From Chitinispirillales bacterium (lineage in GTDB: Bacteria > Fibrobacterota > Chitinivibrionia > Chitinivibrionales > Chitinispirillaceae), in NCBI GenBank assembly GCA_031254105.1, contig JAIRVB010000037.1:1-46963 (forward strand): a stretch of DNA of 46,963 bases, written 5' to 3'. The notes beneath the pieces were generated by a model, which was not told the DNA's origin, ran no database searches, and saw nothing but the letters and a program-made list of their open reading frames with translations. Positions 15,072 through 23,207 of the stretch are shown piece by piece. The translations under genes were made by a program, and so were the position numbers. Positions within the stretch are counted from its first letter, which is position 1; every line of letters begins with the position of its first letter.

Positions 15072-15272
15072 ATGTACGCAGAAATGGCATTAAGGAGCAA
15101 AGGTATGGAAGTTTTAATTAATAATTTGGGACGTGTAGAAGCCGAACGGTTTATAAGCCTTATTATAAGGGAACCATTTGATTACACTGAGTGGCAAAAA
15201 GATCTGTTTAATAATATGTCTGTAAAAGAACTAAGCGCCCGTGCTATGAAAGAATACAAAAATGACAAATAA
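15072..15272 (+). CDS. Small partner/antitoxin of the PIN protein
   Basis: 66 residues, beginning MYAEMALRSKGMEVLINNLG and containing VEAERFISLIIREPFDYTEW then MSVKELSARAM. This looks like a family of short proteins found beside PIN genes, and position (2 nt downstream, coupled) and size fit an antitoxin. No DNA-binding fold is evident. Partnership is inferred from context. Confidence 0.7.
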   Translation: MYAEMALRSKGMEVLINNLGRVEAERFISLIIREPFDYTEWQKDLFNNMSVKELSARAMKEYKNDK

Positions 15273-15299
15273 AGAACCGCTTGACATTAGCTAATTACC

Positions 15300-15450
15300 A
15301 GACGGTTCCTGTCCGCGCAAGCAGTATCGCTCTCAAAGCAAAAGTCAAAAGCAAGAGGTTTTCGAACAAGCGTTTTACCCGCTGACAGGTAGGAACCTGT
15401 CAGCATCAGCGCCAACTTTCTAACAACAAAAATCAAAAGCAGAAGGGGGA
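15300..15450. repeat. REP-like palindromic repeats, copies 3 (partial) and 4
   Basis: A half unit (GGTTCCTGTCCGCGCAAGCA, 15304-15340) is followed by a complete one whose core is a perfect 10-bp stem, GCTGACAGGT/ACCTGTCAGC, with loop AGGA at 15381-15404. The flank CAAAAGTCAAAAGCAAGAGG between them recurs after copy 5. Nothing else is seen in 15273-15489. Confidence 0.75.
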
Positions 15451-15489
15451 TGAGCAAACGTCATCGCTGCAACAGCAATAAAACGTATT

Positions 15490-15837
15490 CTATTTTTGAG
15501 CCAGCAGTTCCAAACAATATTCTTTAAGTTTGGGAATATCTTTAACCATTGTTCCGTGCAATTTCTCCAAACTGAATTTTTTATAGTGATGCGCGGCTAT
15601 GTTTCTCATTCTTTTTATGTCTGCCCAGGGAACTTTGGGGTTCGCCGCTAAAAATTCTTTTGAGAAATGAGTTACCAACTCACCGATTTGAAGAACGCAC
15701 ATAGAAACGGCATTTTTATAGGTAGCGTTTGTTTTCAATGATTTTAAAGAATCATCAAACATTACTATTGCCTGTCTTACCTCGTCACAGTATTCAACAA
15801 TGTGTTCCAGTATATCTCTGTCACGTTCTTTCAACAT
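15490..15837 (-). CDS. hepT: HepT-like HEPN-domain RNase toxin (DUF86)
   Basis: 115 residues from ATG 15837, which overlaps the end of the mntA gene by 17 nt. It is a DUF86/HEPN protein (DILEHIVEYCDEVRQAIVMF, then NAVSMCVLQIGELVTHFS, VPWADIKRMRNIAAHHY). The catalytic RxxxxH motif is intact (RNIAAH) and followed by His-Tyr, as in HepT. HepT cuts RNA or tRNA and is neutralised by MntA through polyadenylylation of the Tyr next to the motif. Antitoxin-first order and overlap make this an intact type VII toxin-antitoxin pair. Confidence 0.9.
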   Translation of the reverse strand: MLKERDRDILEHIVEYCDEVRQAIVMFDDSLKSLKTNATYKNAVSMCVLQIGELVTHFSKEFLAANPKVPWADIKRMRNIAAHHYKKFSLEKLHGTMVKDIPKLKEYCLELLAQK

Positions 15838-16132
15838 ACAGTAACACCTCATCTTTCGCTATTCTATTCAAAAATTTTTCATCCAATGCATCGGTCGTCA
15901 ATATATCCACCTTCATTTTCAGTGATTCTTCCAGATCATTGTATAGCCCGCCCAGTTCGAAATATGTTTTGATTTTTCCTGCGTCAATCCTCAAATCCAA
16001 ATCACTTTTCGCTTTTGCCTCTCCACGGGCGTAAGAGCCGAATAAATACACCCGCTCGACTCCGTGACGCTTGGCAATAGGGGTAACCTTTTGCCGGATC
16101 TCCTCAATCGTATATTTTGGCTTTCTTCTCAT
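15821..16132 (-). CDS. mntA: MntA-like nucleotidyltransferase antitoxin
   Basis: 103 residues from ATG 16132 behind GGAG (5 nt spacing); the frame extends to 16243, but its first 37 residues look non-coding. The nucleotidyltransferase motif VYLFGSYARGEAKAKSDLDL is complete. It is expected to AMPylate the partner HEPN toxin encoded just downstream and overlapping by 17 nt. The pair is on the opposite strand from the PIN and MNT modules. Confidence 0.9.
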   Translation of the reverse strand: MRRKPKYTIEEIRQKVTPIAKRHGVERVYLFGSYARGEAKAKSDLDLRIDAGKIKTYFELGGLYNDLEESLKMKVDILTTDALDEKFLNRIAKDEVLLYVERT

Positions 16133-16269
16133 AAATACTCCATTGTCCCAAAATAACGTTTTACTCATCAAATATAATATACAACTATAATACGGGGATA
16201 AAGCGTTTTTTGTTGATGGATAGCCAAACTCAACTCTTTGCACATGTTTAGCTTCAAATTAGAAGTGGT

Positions 16270-16350
16270 CGAGCAAACATTTTACCCATGGGCAGAACCT
16301 GTCCGCTTCAATTGCGTCTTTCTAAAAGCAAAAGTCAAAACAACTTTTGC
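16270..16350. repeat. REP-like palindromic repeat, copy 5 (degenerate)
   Basis: GAGCAAACATTTTACCC is followed by a shortened core (GGGCAGAACCTGTCCGC), CTTCAATTGCG and the flank TTCTAAAAGCAAAAGTCAAA. Part of the left palindrome arm is lost. The remaining gap 16133-16533 holds no recognised gene. Confidence 0.65.
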
Positions 16351-16533
16351 CGAAACTGTTTAAGATACGCATTTTATGATGACAGTTGAACGCATCACAC
16401 CTAAATTAGAGTTTTTTTGAGAATATAATAATTCAACTTTAAAATAGATGTCCAAATGCGGAAATAGAAGATCAGATCACCTAATTTTTGTATCTGAGAT
16501 AGTGATTATTGGTATGCGGGATATATCATTTTT

Positions 16534-16602
16534 CCGCGCCCTGAATGGGCGCACAGCCGCTCAGGCTGTCTTTATAGCCCCATGCTTTAGCGTGAGGCGC
16601 GG
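16534..16602. repeat. Compact multi-stem structured element
   Basis: CCGCGCC and GGCGCGG close the element, enclosing GCGCCC/GGGCGC and ACAGCC/GGCTGT hairpins. On the minus strand it directly follows the PorV-type gene and is trailed by AAAAA, so it could terminate that operon. Nested GC stems also fit a REP-type element. Confidence 0.5.
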
Positions 16603-16625
16603 CAGATGATGTAAACCCTCAAATA

Positions 16626-18518
16626 CTAAAACCCAAGCCTGAGCGAAACGTTCAACACAGGAAAGAGTTCCAAAGTATTGTATTCGTAAGCAATATCCAG
16701 ATTGAGAGATTTCCCCCAAAGCGGCTCGGTGTCAAACCTGAAACCCGTTCCGCTTGTAATCTTCCACCAGTTGGATTCTTCGTCAAGAATTGCTCTTTGC
16801 AAACCTACTCTTACCGCTATAAACCGGAAAATTTCGTACTCTATACCTCCGGACATAATCCAGGGCTGATCCTCATAGAGAGGAATTTGCCCCTCGGCGA
16901 TAAAGAAAGATGAATAACCCGCTCTGTAACTTCCGCCCATAGTAAGAGTTGCCGGATGCGCCTCATAATACTGCCCGCCCGTAGTCTCATTTTTCCATCT
17001 ATTTACAGAAGGCACACCTCTTAAAAGAGCTCCGTATCTGATCTTTTCCGAAAGTTCCAACATGATTCCCATATCAAGCCCAGCTCCTATTGACTGCCCT
17101 TTGGGGGAATCCGGCGAGAGATTCTTTATGGAATTGCTGATTATCTTAACCGCCGCTCCAAAGGAGAGCGGGCCTATGGGGGTGTAATTTAATTTGTAGC
17201 CGGCCGCGGAAACAAAATATAATTCGGTCATCGCGCCGTCGCGGTCTGTTGAAACGAGCAGTGCCTGGCCAAATCCAAGATCCCGCGCAGCCTTGTTGGC
17301 GTAAGTAAGAGCAAGCAGATCCAAACCAAAACGGTGTTGATACCCGGCAGCCGCCTCACGCTGGCCAACCCAGGCCAAACCCGCGGGATTGTAAAGCACG
17401 CCGTAAGCATCGTCCGACGCCGCCACATAAGCGTTAGCCAGAGCCGCGGGACGGGCAAATATGGGAATCTGATCCGCCGAAGCGGCAACACCGGAAAGTT
17501 TTTCTTTGGTATAGCCCATGTAATAAACACCGTCTGATTTCCCCTTGCTGGTTCCATAGTTAAGCAAAGAGTAAAGCGTACCTGTAACCGTAACGGCCGC
17601 GGTTGACCAAAGGGCTTCTCTCCTGTTATCGATATAAGGGCCGAAATAACCTGTCATCTCATGACCGCCTGTATGGCCGTGAACAAGATCCACAGCGTGA
17701 AACAGCACACTCTTAGCCTCTACGCCATCCCCTCCCTGCACATTCGCGCTCTCAATCGGCTTGTTTATAGACACATCAATAAGAGTAATACGCACACCGA
17801 CCCTGGAGCCGCTTCGATCTACAGTACCGTAGATCACTCTGTCCAATCCAAGCGCTTTACCAATGTCATGAACGCATTTGGGTTCACGGCAGCGGTTGGG
17901 CATACGCTTTTTGGCGGAAAGCTCCAGCGCGCTCTCAATATCCCGCGGTAAAAACAGCGCGTAAAGACCAAGCGAATCTAATTTGAGCGCCATTGCCTCA
18001 GTAAGTTCAGAAGCCAGCTCATTATGTCCGGTAAGAGACTCAAGAGGCAGGATTCCAAGTCTCACGCCGGACTTCCTCAAAGCCGCAGCCGTGTCTTGCG
18101 GCTCCTCCGCGGATGCTAAAGTTTCCCGCGGTTCACCCGCCTCTCCATCTTCATCATCTTCATCAGTTACAGCTACCTCTTCCTTTTGCGCTTCTTCCAA
18201 CTCTTCGGATTCGGAAGCTGTCTGCGCTGTGTCCGGAGCGCTCATAACTGATGCCGCGGATTCTTCAGGCTCATCTTCAGCAGCCGCGCTGTTTTCCTCA
18301 GCGTCTGCGGTTTTCGCGGAATCCGATGGAACCTCAACAGATTGCGCTGCGGTTTCAGTTTGTACCGTACTACTACCGGCAGCATCCGCGGACACGGCCG
18401 TTTCAACTGATTGTCCGGCTGTATCTGTTTTTTGCCGCTCAGCAGTTGGCTGCTGTCCCAAAGCCAGTGTTACCAAAGATACGCAACACAGTAACGCCCC
18501 TGTCCAAATTGATCTCAC
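16626..18518 (-). CDS. TolB/CsgG-like periplasmic domain fused to PorV/PorQ-type outer-membrane barrel
   Basis: 630 residues. Signal peptide 1-21, then an Ala/Glu/Ser-rich acidic linker to about 148. Residues 150-280 form a domain like the N-terminal part of TolB/CsgG-family proteins (GVRLGILPLESLTGHNELAS, LDRVIYGTVDRSG, VRITLIDV). From about 285 on it is a PorV/PorQ (UPF0164) barrel with the family signature FARPAALANAYVAASDDAYG followed by VLYNPAGLAW, and a C-terminal Leu-Gly-Phe. PorV/PorQ proteins act at the outer membrane in T9SS-type secretion. It follows the 1540-aa sorted protein in the same direction (49 nt), suggesting the two work together. Last gene of the presumed operon. Confidence 0.75.
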   Translation of the reverse strand: MRSIWTGALLCCVSLVTLALGQQPTAERQKTDTAGQSVETAVSADAAGSSTVQTETAAQSVEVPSDSAKTADAEENSAAAEDEPEESAASVMSAPDTAQTASESEELEEAQKEEVAVTDEDDEDGEAGEPRETLASAEEPQDTAAALRKSGVRLGILPLESLTGHNELASELTEAMALKLDSLGLYALFLPRDIESALELSAKKRMPNRCREPKCVHDIGKALGLDRVIYGTVDRSGSRVGVRITLIDVSINKPIESANVQGGDGVEAKSVLFHAVDLVHGHTGGHEMTGYFGPYIDNRREALWSTAAVTVTGTLYSLLNYGTSKGKSDGVYYMGYTKEKLSGVAASADQIPIFARPAALANAYVAASDDAYGVLYNPAGLAWVGQREAAAGYQHRFGLDLLALTYANKAARDLGFGQALLVSTDRDGAMTELYFVSAAGYKLNYTPIGPLSFGAAVKIISNSIKNLSPDSPKGQSIGAGLDMGIMLELSEKIRYGALLRGVPSVNRWKNETTGGQYYEAHPATLTMGGSYRAGYSSFFIAEGQIPLYEDQPWIMSGGIEYEIFRFIAVRVGLQRAILDEESNWWKITSGTGFRFDTEPLWGKSLNLDIAYEYNTLELFPVLNVSLRLGF

Positions 18519-18567
18519 TTGCGCCTCCGCACATTTATTACCATCATTATAATCAACGTTTTTTCCA

Positions 18568-21500
18568 TCATTTCATCAAGACCACAGGCTTCATTACGCG
18601 CTTCTGCTTGCCGTCATGATCTTTAATAATCGCTGTCACAAAATAACGGCCGTTTCTGCACATCGGCCTGTTTTTGTTCTTTTCATTAAAATTTTCAGAC
18701 CATGTCTCCTCACGGCTTGTCGTCCTGCCGTCCCACCAGATTTTGTGCTCCCCTACATCGGCGTTAAGTTTCTCAACAGCCCACACCCTGTGACCCAAAG
18801 AGTTAAAAATATGAACCTTTATGCTGGCGACACGCTCACCCGGTGTATTTACTCCAACCCTGATACAGGTTCCCGCCTGCGCGTTGGGCCCGTGCTCCTT
18901 AACAGGACGGATAAAGGGAGAAAACGGATGCGGAGATACATTAAGGCTTGCGGAAAAACCGCCCGGTTTCGTTACAAGCGCATACTCTGAAAAACTTGAC
19001 ACCGCGGCGCTTACTGTTGAGCCGTCTTCAGAAATGTTGCTTTCTTTGGTAAGCGCAACCCAAAAAAGACTGTCCGGATTCCACCTCGCTATCCAGAAAT
19101 TTTGATTCTTCCGCGCCTCTTCTCTTAAAGCCGCGGGTATACCAAGAATAACCGTAATCTTGCCGCCCGTAAAATCAAGCCTCGTTCCCCCATCTTTTGG
19201 GGTTATATCAAAGGAAACGGAATCCGCTAACCGAAACCCGCCGCCGCTCTTCTTCATCTGGTTTTTGACGTCCGGCAGAGATACCTCAAACCGTTCAACA
19301 TATCCGGCTCCGATACTTCCGGGCTGGAACGCTGCTTTTAATCCCTTAAAGTTAGTGACCGTATCGGCTCTGTTTGACGGTTTAAGCACATAGCTCACGC
19401 TAAGTCCGGCCTCCCTGCCATTTTGCGCCGAACTCACATCCACGCCGGTATTCACGCTTACGGAACCGGAAACAGGGTTAAATTCCGCGTTTATCCCACC
19501 CGCCGAAGCAAATACGCGAACTCTGCCCAAAAATCTGGCGTTAGGAGTATATTTTCCATATCCGTCTATACTGCCCGCCTCCCCGGGAGAGATTGACCAC
19601 TGGGGGGAAACAACAACCTGTTTTCCCTGGGCGTCGGTACCTGTGGCGGTAAACTGCGCCTCATCGGTGTTTGCCACAGCCTCAGATGCTCTAAAACCTA
19701 TTCCCGAAACAGTCATGCTTTTTAGAACGCTGCCGCTGACGCTAAACGGAACCTTGTAGACATTGCTCACTCCATCCGCTAATTTAACAGATTTGCTCAA
19801 CGTGGCGATCAAAGTATCCGTATCCGATTTTTTGGATCCGGTACGAACCGTAACATTTATACCGCGCTCCTCTAATTTATTGTCTGAACTCCCTTTAAGG
19901 CTCCACACTACCGAATTGCCCAAACCGGCCATATCGCCGTACGGTAAAAATGAGGAGCCGGCAAAAGCTCTCAGAGAAAATTGCGCGCCGTATGAGGACG
20001 GCAGAACAAGAGTGCCGGAACCGGTTCCGGGAACAACTTCAAAATGGGTGATAATTGTGGATTCCGGTCTGATAAATGACCTGTAGGTCTGCTTTTGCGA
20101 TCCGTAAATATCTCCGCCATTCGCGGGGGTATAAACTCGAAAATAGTAGTAAAGGTTAGAACCGTCTCTTACGCCGCCGGCGAGGACAAATGAATATGAA
20201 TTGCCGTTCCTGACACCTTTTACCGAACTGAACGCGGAGCTGCCTTCACTTCTGTAATACAGCCGCGCGCTGTCTGAGGCGGCTGTTCCTGTTACCCTGA
20301 CAGTATCGTTAAGGGAAAGCGTATCAGAACGTGTATGCGTGAAGGGAAAAAAGATTGTGTCGGTAACTGTCTGACCGCTTCCTGATACAGAAAATTTACG
20401 GTAAGAAAGATTCAGATACCCGAAACGCAAACCATCCGCGATTTCAGCTTCAATAACATAATCGCCCGCTCCCGCGTTTGTAATAGAATCTCTGGCGGAA
20501 ACAGTATTCATAAAAGGTGAGACCGGCTTAATACTTATAGAATCCAAAGGTATGCCTTGATATAAAAGATTTACTACATTCCATTTTATCTTATTATTCC
20601 CGAATTCCAGCTCAAACATATTTTGAGTAAGATCCGGCTTGCCGTTAGCGGCTTCAAAAGGGATCCCGCCGGCCAGATAATACCCGCTTATTGACGCCGC
20701 GTTGAGCCTGTAACTTCCATCGGGAATATTTCTTACCTCAAAGCTTCCGTCATTGGCGCTGCGGCCGGTTGCGATAATCTGATTTTTGTTAACATCAAAA
20801 ACCCCAATATCAATACCGCTCAGCGCCCTGTTATTATCGTTTTTATCCACTACCCGCCCGGATATCATCGCCAAGCCGTACAGGGTATCTGAGAAGTTAT
20901 CCTTGGTTGAACCGGATATGGTTATAATAGTATCTGAACTTGCCGCTGTTTTTGACACGTAACCATCCGCCCAAGATTCGTACATGTATATTTTGCCGCC
21001 TTTAAGACCCGCGGAAAATTTACCGAATACGGCGTCGCTTGTCACGGTAATGATATCTGAGGGGTTATCCTTATCCCAAAATTTAATAACAGCGGATGGA
21101 ATAGGAGCAAAAATCTCATTGCCGCCCGCCGACCAGCTTCTACCCATAACCATACCGTTAACAAGCATCGCTCCGGGGTTCAAAACGATATTATGAGTCC
21201 GGCTGCCGCTAACGGTAACTTCTTCGCCGTAGGTTGTAAAACCCGCTTTTTCGGCGCTAAGCGTATAACGCCCCGCGCTTAGATGAAAGGTAAACGCGCC
21301 GTTTTGAGGGGTGGACGGGATCTCGCTTACAAGATTACCCTCTCTGAAAATACGCACCCTTGCCCCTAAAATGGCGCCGCCGTCCGGGTTTCTCACAGAC
21401 CCGTTAAAAACGATGGCGTTTCTTTGAAGCTCTATGTTCAGTTCACGGCTCTGGCCATTCCTTACGGAAACTCTTTGAGGAGAAGAGTTTTTGTAACCGG

Positions 21501-23190
21501 TTAATCCGGCATAAACCGTCCAGTCGGCGTTGGAGGCAGCGAGCGTAAAACCGCCGCTGCCGTTAGTAAGCCCGGCAACGGTATCCCCCCACTCCGATAC
21601 GCCGACCACATTTACCTGATTAAGCGGAATACCGCTCGTGTCGGTAACCTTACCGAAAATGAGCGCTTGCGCTCTTTCCATAAAAATATTCAAAGTTGTC
21701 GTTTGACCATTGGTTACAGAAACAGTACGGACTTCCGTTTTGTAGCCTTCCTTTACAGCTTGTATACGGTATGTACCCGCGGGACGCGCCCTGAAAGCGT
21801 AACCGTCTGTAATGCCTGTATAAAAAGCGAATGGTTTCTCCATGGGACCGGATAACACCTCGGAACGCAGCTCTACCACGGGAACTCTGATCTCAGTACC
21901 GCCGCTGTTTCCATCCATTACCACCTCTTTTGTTATGACCTCAAGATTTCCGAAAGGAACCTCGTAGGTAAAAGAGGCGGATGACAAAGTATCTCCCGTA
22001 GTGCCCGCGCCTCTGCTGTCAAGCGCAAACACACGCCACCTATAATTACCGCCTGTTAATACAGCCTTAGCGTTAAGCGTAGTCGAGAGAGTATCGTCAG
22101 CCCTTTTGCCGCCCCGCGATACCGTTGTTTCCCAAACTAACAAGTCGCCCTTTACACCGGCGCCAAGCAGATCATTGCCGAGCAGATCCTTGGGATCAGT
22201 TTCTATCATTAAATTTACCAGATAGGCGCCGGCGTTTGTATCAAGATTTGTCCATTTGAAATCAACAGTGTTTTGCGCGTCGGATCTTATCGTAACGTTT
22301 TTGGGAGAAACAACCTTTGGGGGATTAAGCGGACTTCCCGAAACCGTAAATTCCAAAAACGGCGGAAATGATAATTTCGGCGATGAAAAGGCCGTGTGAT
22401 TACCAAAGTTGTTAAGCACCAGCCAGGAATATGTTTTTCCCGGAGAGAGCGGAGGCGGCGCGGCCGTAATAGTTCCTGAAGGGTCGGGCTCACCATAAGT
22501 AATGCGGTTTTTCGTAGTGATCGCCTGCCACACTATACTCAAATCGCCGTTTAAGCTGGCGCTGCCGTCATCATGAATTTCTAACGGCAGCGGCCGGTCA
22601 GAAAGAATAACATGATAATACGGCACGTTAGGAACATTACTCCAGCTGAACTCAGGGGTCAGATTGCTGATCTCTCTGGATGGACTCTGCGGAACCGGCC
22701 CCCTGTCGCTGTCTATCATCAGAGTAAATTCATTTGAATAAATAGTATCACGGCCTTTAAAACTACCCACAACGCAGTAATGTATGCCTGTACTCATTGT
22801 GTTTTGCGGATTTTGATCCGCCGGCCGGAATCTAATACCTCTTCTTTGCGGCAGCCCAAACGATGAGGGATTACCCGGATCAGACGGCGCAGGAGCGTAG
22901 AGCACATTGTTGCAGTCCTTTAGCGGCGTAACCCTTTTTTCATATTTTGAAAGGTCTCCGCCCTTTGGACTGCTTGAGAAATAAACCGCCGCGCTGTCAG
23001 GTATTACCGAACCCGCGAACCCCCCTACCCAATCAATAAATATCGTATCCCCAACGTTCTTTATTTCAAGAGGAGACCTCACGACGGTAAAACGTTTTTC
23101 CTGCCCCGCAAAGACCGCGAAGCAGCAGGTCAGAACCAGTAAAACAGTGATCCCGGTTTTCTTAGCCATTTTATATAATAATCCTTTCAT
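18568..23190 (-). CDS. Giant secreted multi-domain protein with FlgD-like/T9SS-like C-terminal sorting region
   Basis: 1540 residues. N-terminal signal peptide (MAKKTGITVLLVLTCCFAVF if started at ATG 23169, which has AAAGGA about 12 nt upstream; the ATG at 23190 lacks a site). Residues 150-400 carry fibronectin/Ig-like repeats (SREISNLTPEFSWSNVPNVP). About 400-870 contains at least four carboxypeptidase-regulatory/PEGA-type beta domains (ALIFGKVTDTSGIPL, AIVFNGSVRNPDGG, MISGRVVDKNDNNRALSG). The last 115 residues have the FlgD-Ig-like pattern seen in T9SS-type cargo (VSPHPFSPF, IKVHIFNSLGHRVW, HKIWWDGR, CRNGRYFVTAIIKD). Only two or three scattered Cys. It is probably a cell-surface or adhesion protein exported by the system to which the adjacent PorV-type protein belongs. 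Confidence 0.75.
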   Translation of the reverse strand: MKGLLYKMAKKTGITVLLVLTCCFAVFAGQEKRFTVVRSPLEIKNVGDTIFIDWVGGFAGSVIPDSAAVYFSSSPKGGDLSKYEKRVTPLKDCNNVLYAPAPSDPGNPSSFGLPQRRGIRFRPADQNPQNTMSTGIHYCVVGSFKGRDTIYSNEFTLMIDSDRGPVPQSPSREISNLTPEFSWSNVPNVPYYHVILSDRPLPLEIHDDGSASLNGDLSIVWQAITTKNRITYGEPDPSGTITAAPPPLSPGKTYSWLVLNNFGNHTAFSSPKLSFPPFLEFTVSGSPLNPPKVVSPKNVTIRSDAQNTVDFKWTNLDTNAGAYLVNLMIETDPKDLLGNDLLGAGVKGDLLVWETTVSRGGKRADDTLSTTLNAKAVLTGGNYRWRVFALDSRGAGTTGDTLSSASFTYEVPFGNLEVITKEVVMDGNSGGTEIRVPVVELRSEVLSGPMEKPFAFYTGITDGYAFRARPAGTYRIQAVKEGYKTEVRTVSVTNGQTTTLNIFMERAQALIFGKVTDTSGIPLNQVNVVGVSEWGDTVAGLTNGSGGFTLAASNADWTVYAGLTGYKNSSPQRVSVRNGQSRELNIELQRNAIVFNGSVRNPDGGAILGARVRIFREGNLVSEIPSTPQNGAFTFHLSAGRYTLSAEKAGFTTYGEEVTVSGSRTHNIVLNPGAMLVNGMVMGRSWSAGGNEIFAPIPSAVIKFWDKDNPSDIITVTSDAVFGKFSAGLKGGKIYMYESWADGYVSKTAASSDTIITISGSTKDNFSDTLYGLAMISGRVVDKNDNNRALSGIDIGVFDVNKNQIIATGRSANDGSFEVRNIPDGSYRLNAASISGYYLAGGIPFEAANGKPDLTQNMFELEFGNNKIKWNVVNLLYQGIPLDSISIKPVSPFMNTVSARDSITNAGAGDYVIEAEIADGLRFGYLNLSYRKFSVSGSGQTVTDTIFFPFTHTRSDTLSLNDTVRVTGTAASDSARLYYRSEGSSAFSSVKGVRNGNSYSFVLAGGVRDGSNLYYYFRVYTPANGGDIYGSQKQTYRSFIRPESTIITHFEVVPGTGSGTLVLPSSYGAQFSLRAFAGSSFLPYGDMAGLGNSVVWSLKGSSDNKLEERGINVTVRTGSKKSDTDTLIATLSKSVKLADGVSNVYKVPFSVSGSVLKSMTVSGIGFRASEAVANTDEAQFTATGTDAQGKQVVVSPQWSISPGEAGSIDGYGKYTPNARFLGRVRVFASAGGINAEFNPVSGSVSVNTGVDVSSAQNGREAGLSVSYVLKPSNRADTVTNFKGLKAAFQPGSIGAGYVERFEVSLPDVKNQMKKSGGGFRLADSVSFDITPKDGGTRLDFTGGKITVILGIPAALREEARKNQNFWIARWNPDSLFWVALTKESNISEDGSTVSAAVSSFSEYALVTKPGGFSASLNVSPHPFSPFIRPVKEHGPNAQAGTCIRVGVNTPGERVASIKVHIFNSLGHRVWAVEKLNADVGEHKIWWDGRTTSREETWSENFNEKNKNRPMCRNGRYFVTAIIKDHDGKQKRVMKPVVLMK

Positions 23191-23207
23191 ACGGTACCGC
23201 GACTTTA

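Noticed and set aside
13741-16350. CRISPR array
   Set aside because: The repeats are palindromic, unevenly spaced by whole genes and have no spacers of uniform length; no cas genes are present.
17983-18552. Long plus-strand frame opposite the start of the PorV-type gene
   Set aside because: Ser/Ala-rich mirror image of the acidic Ala/Glu linker coded on the minus strand; a shadow frame.
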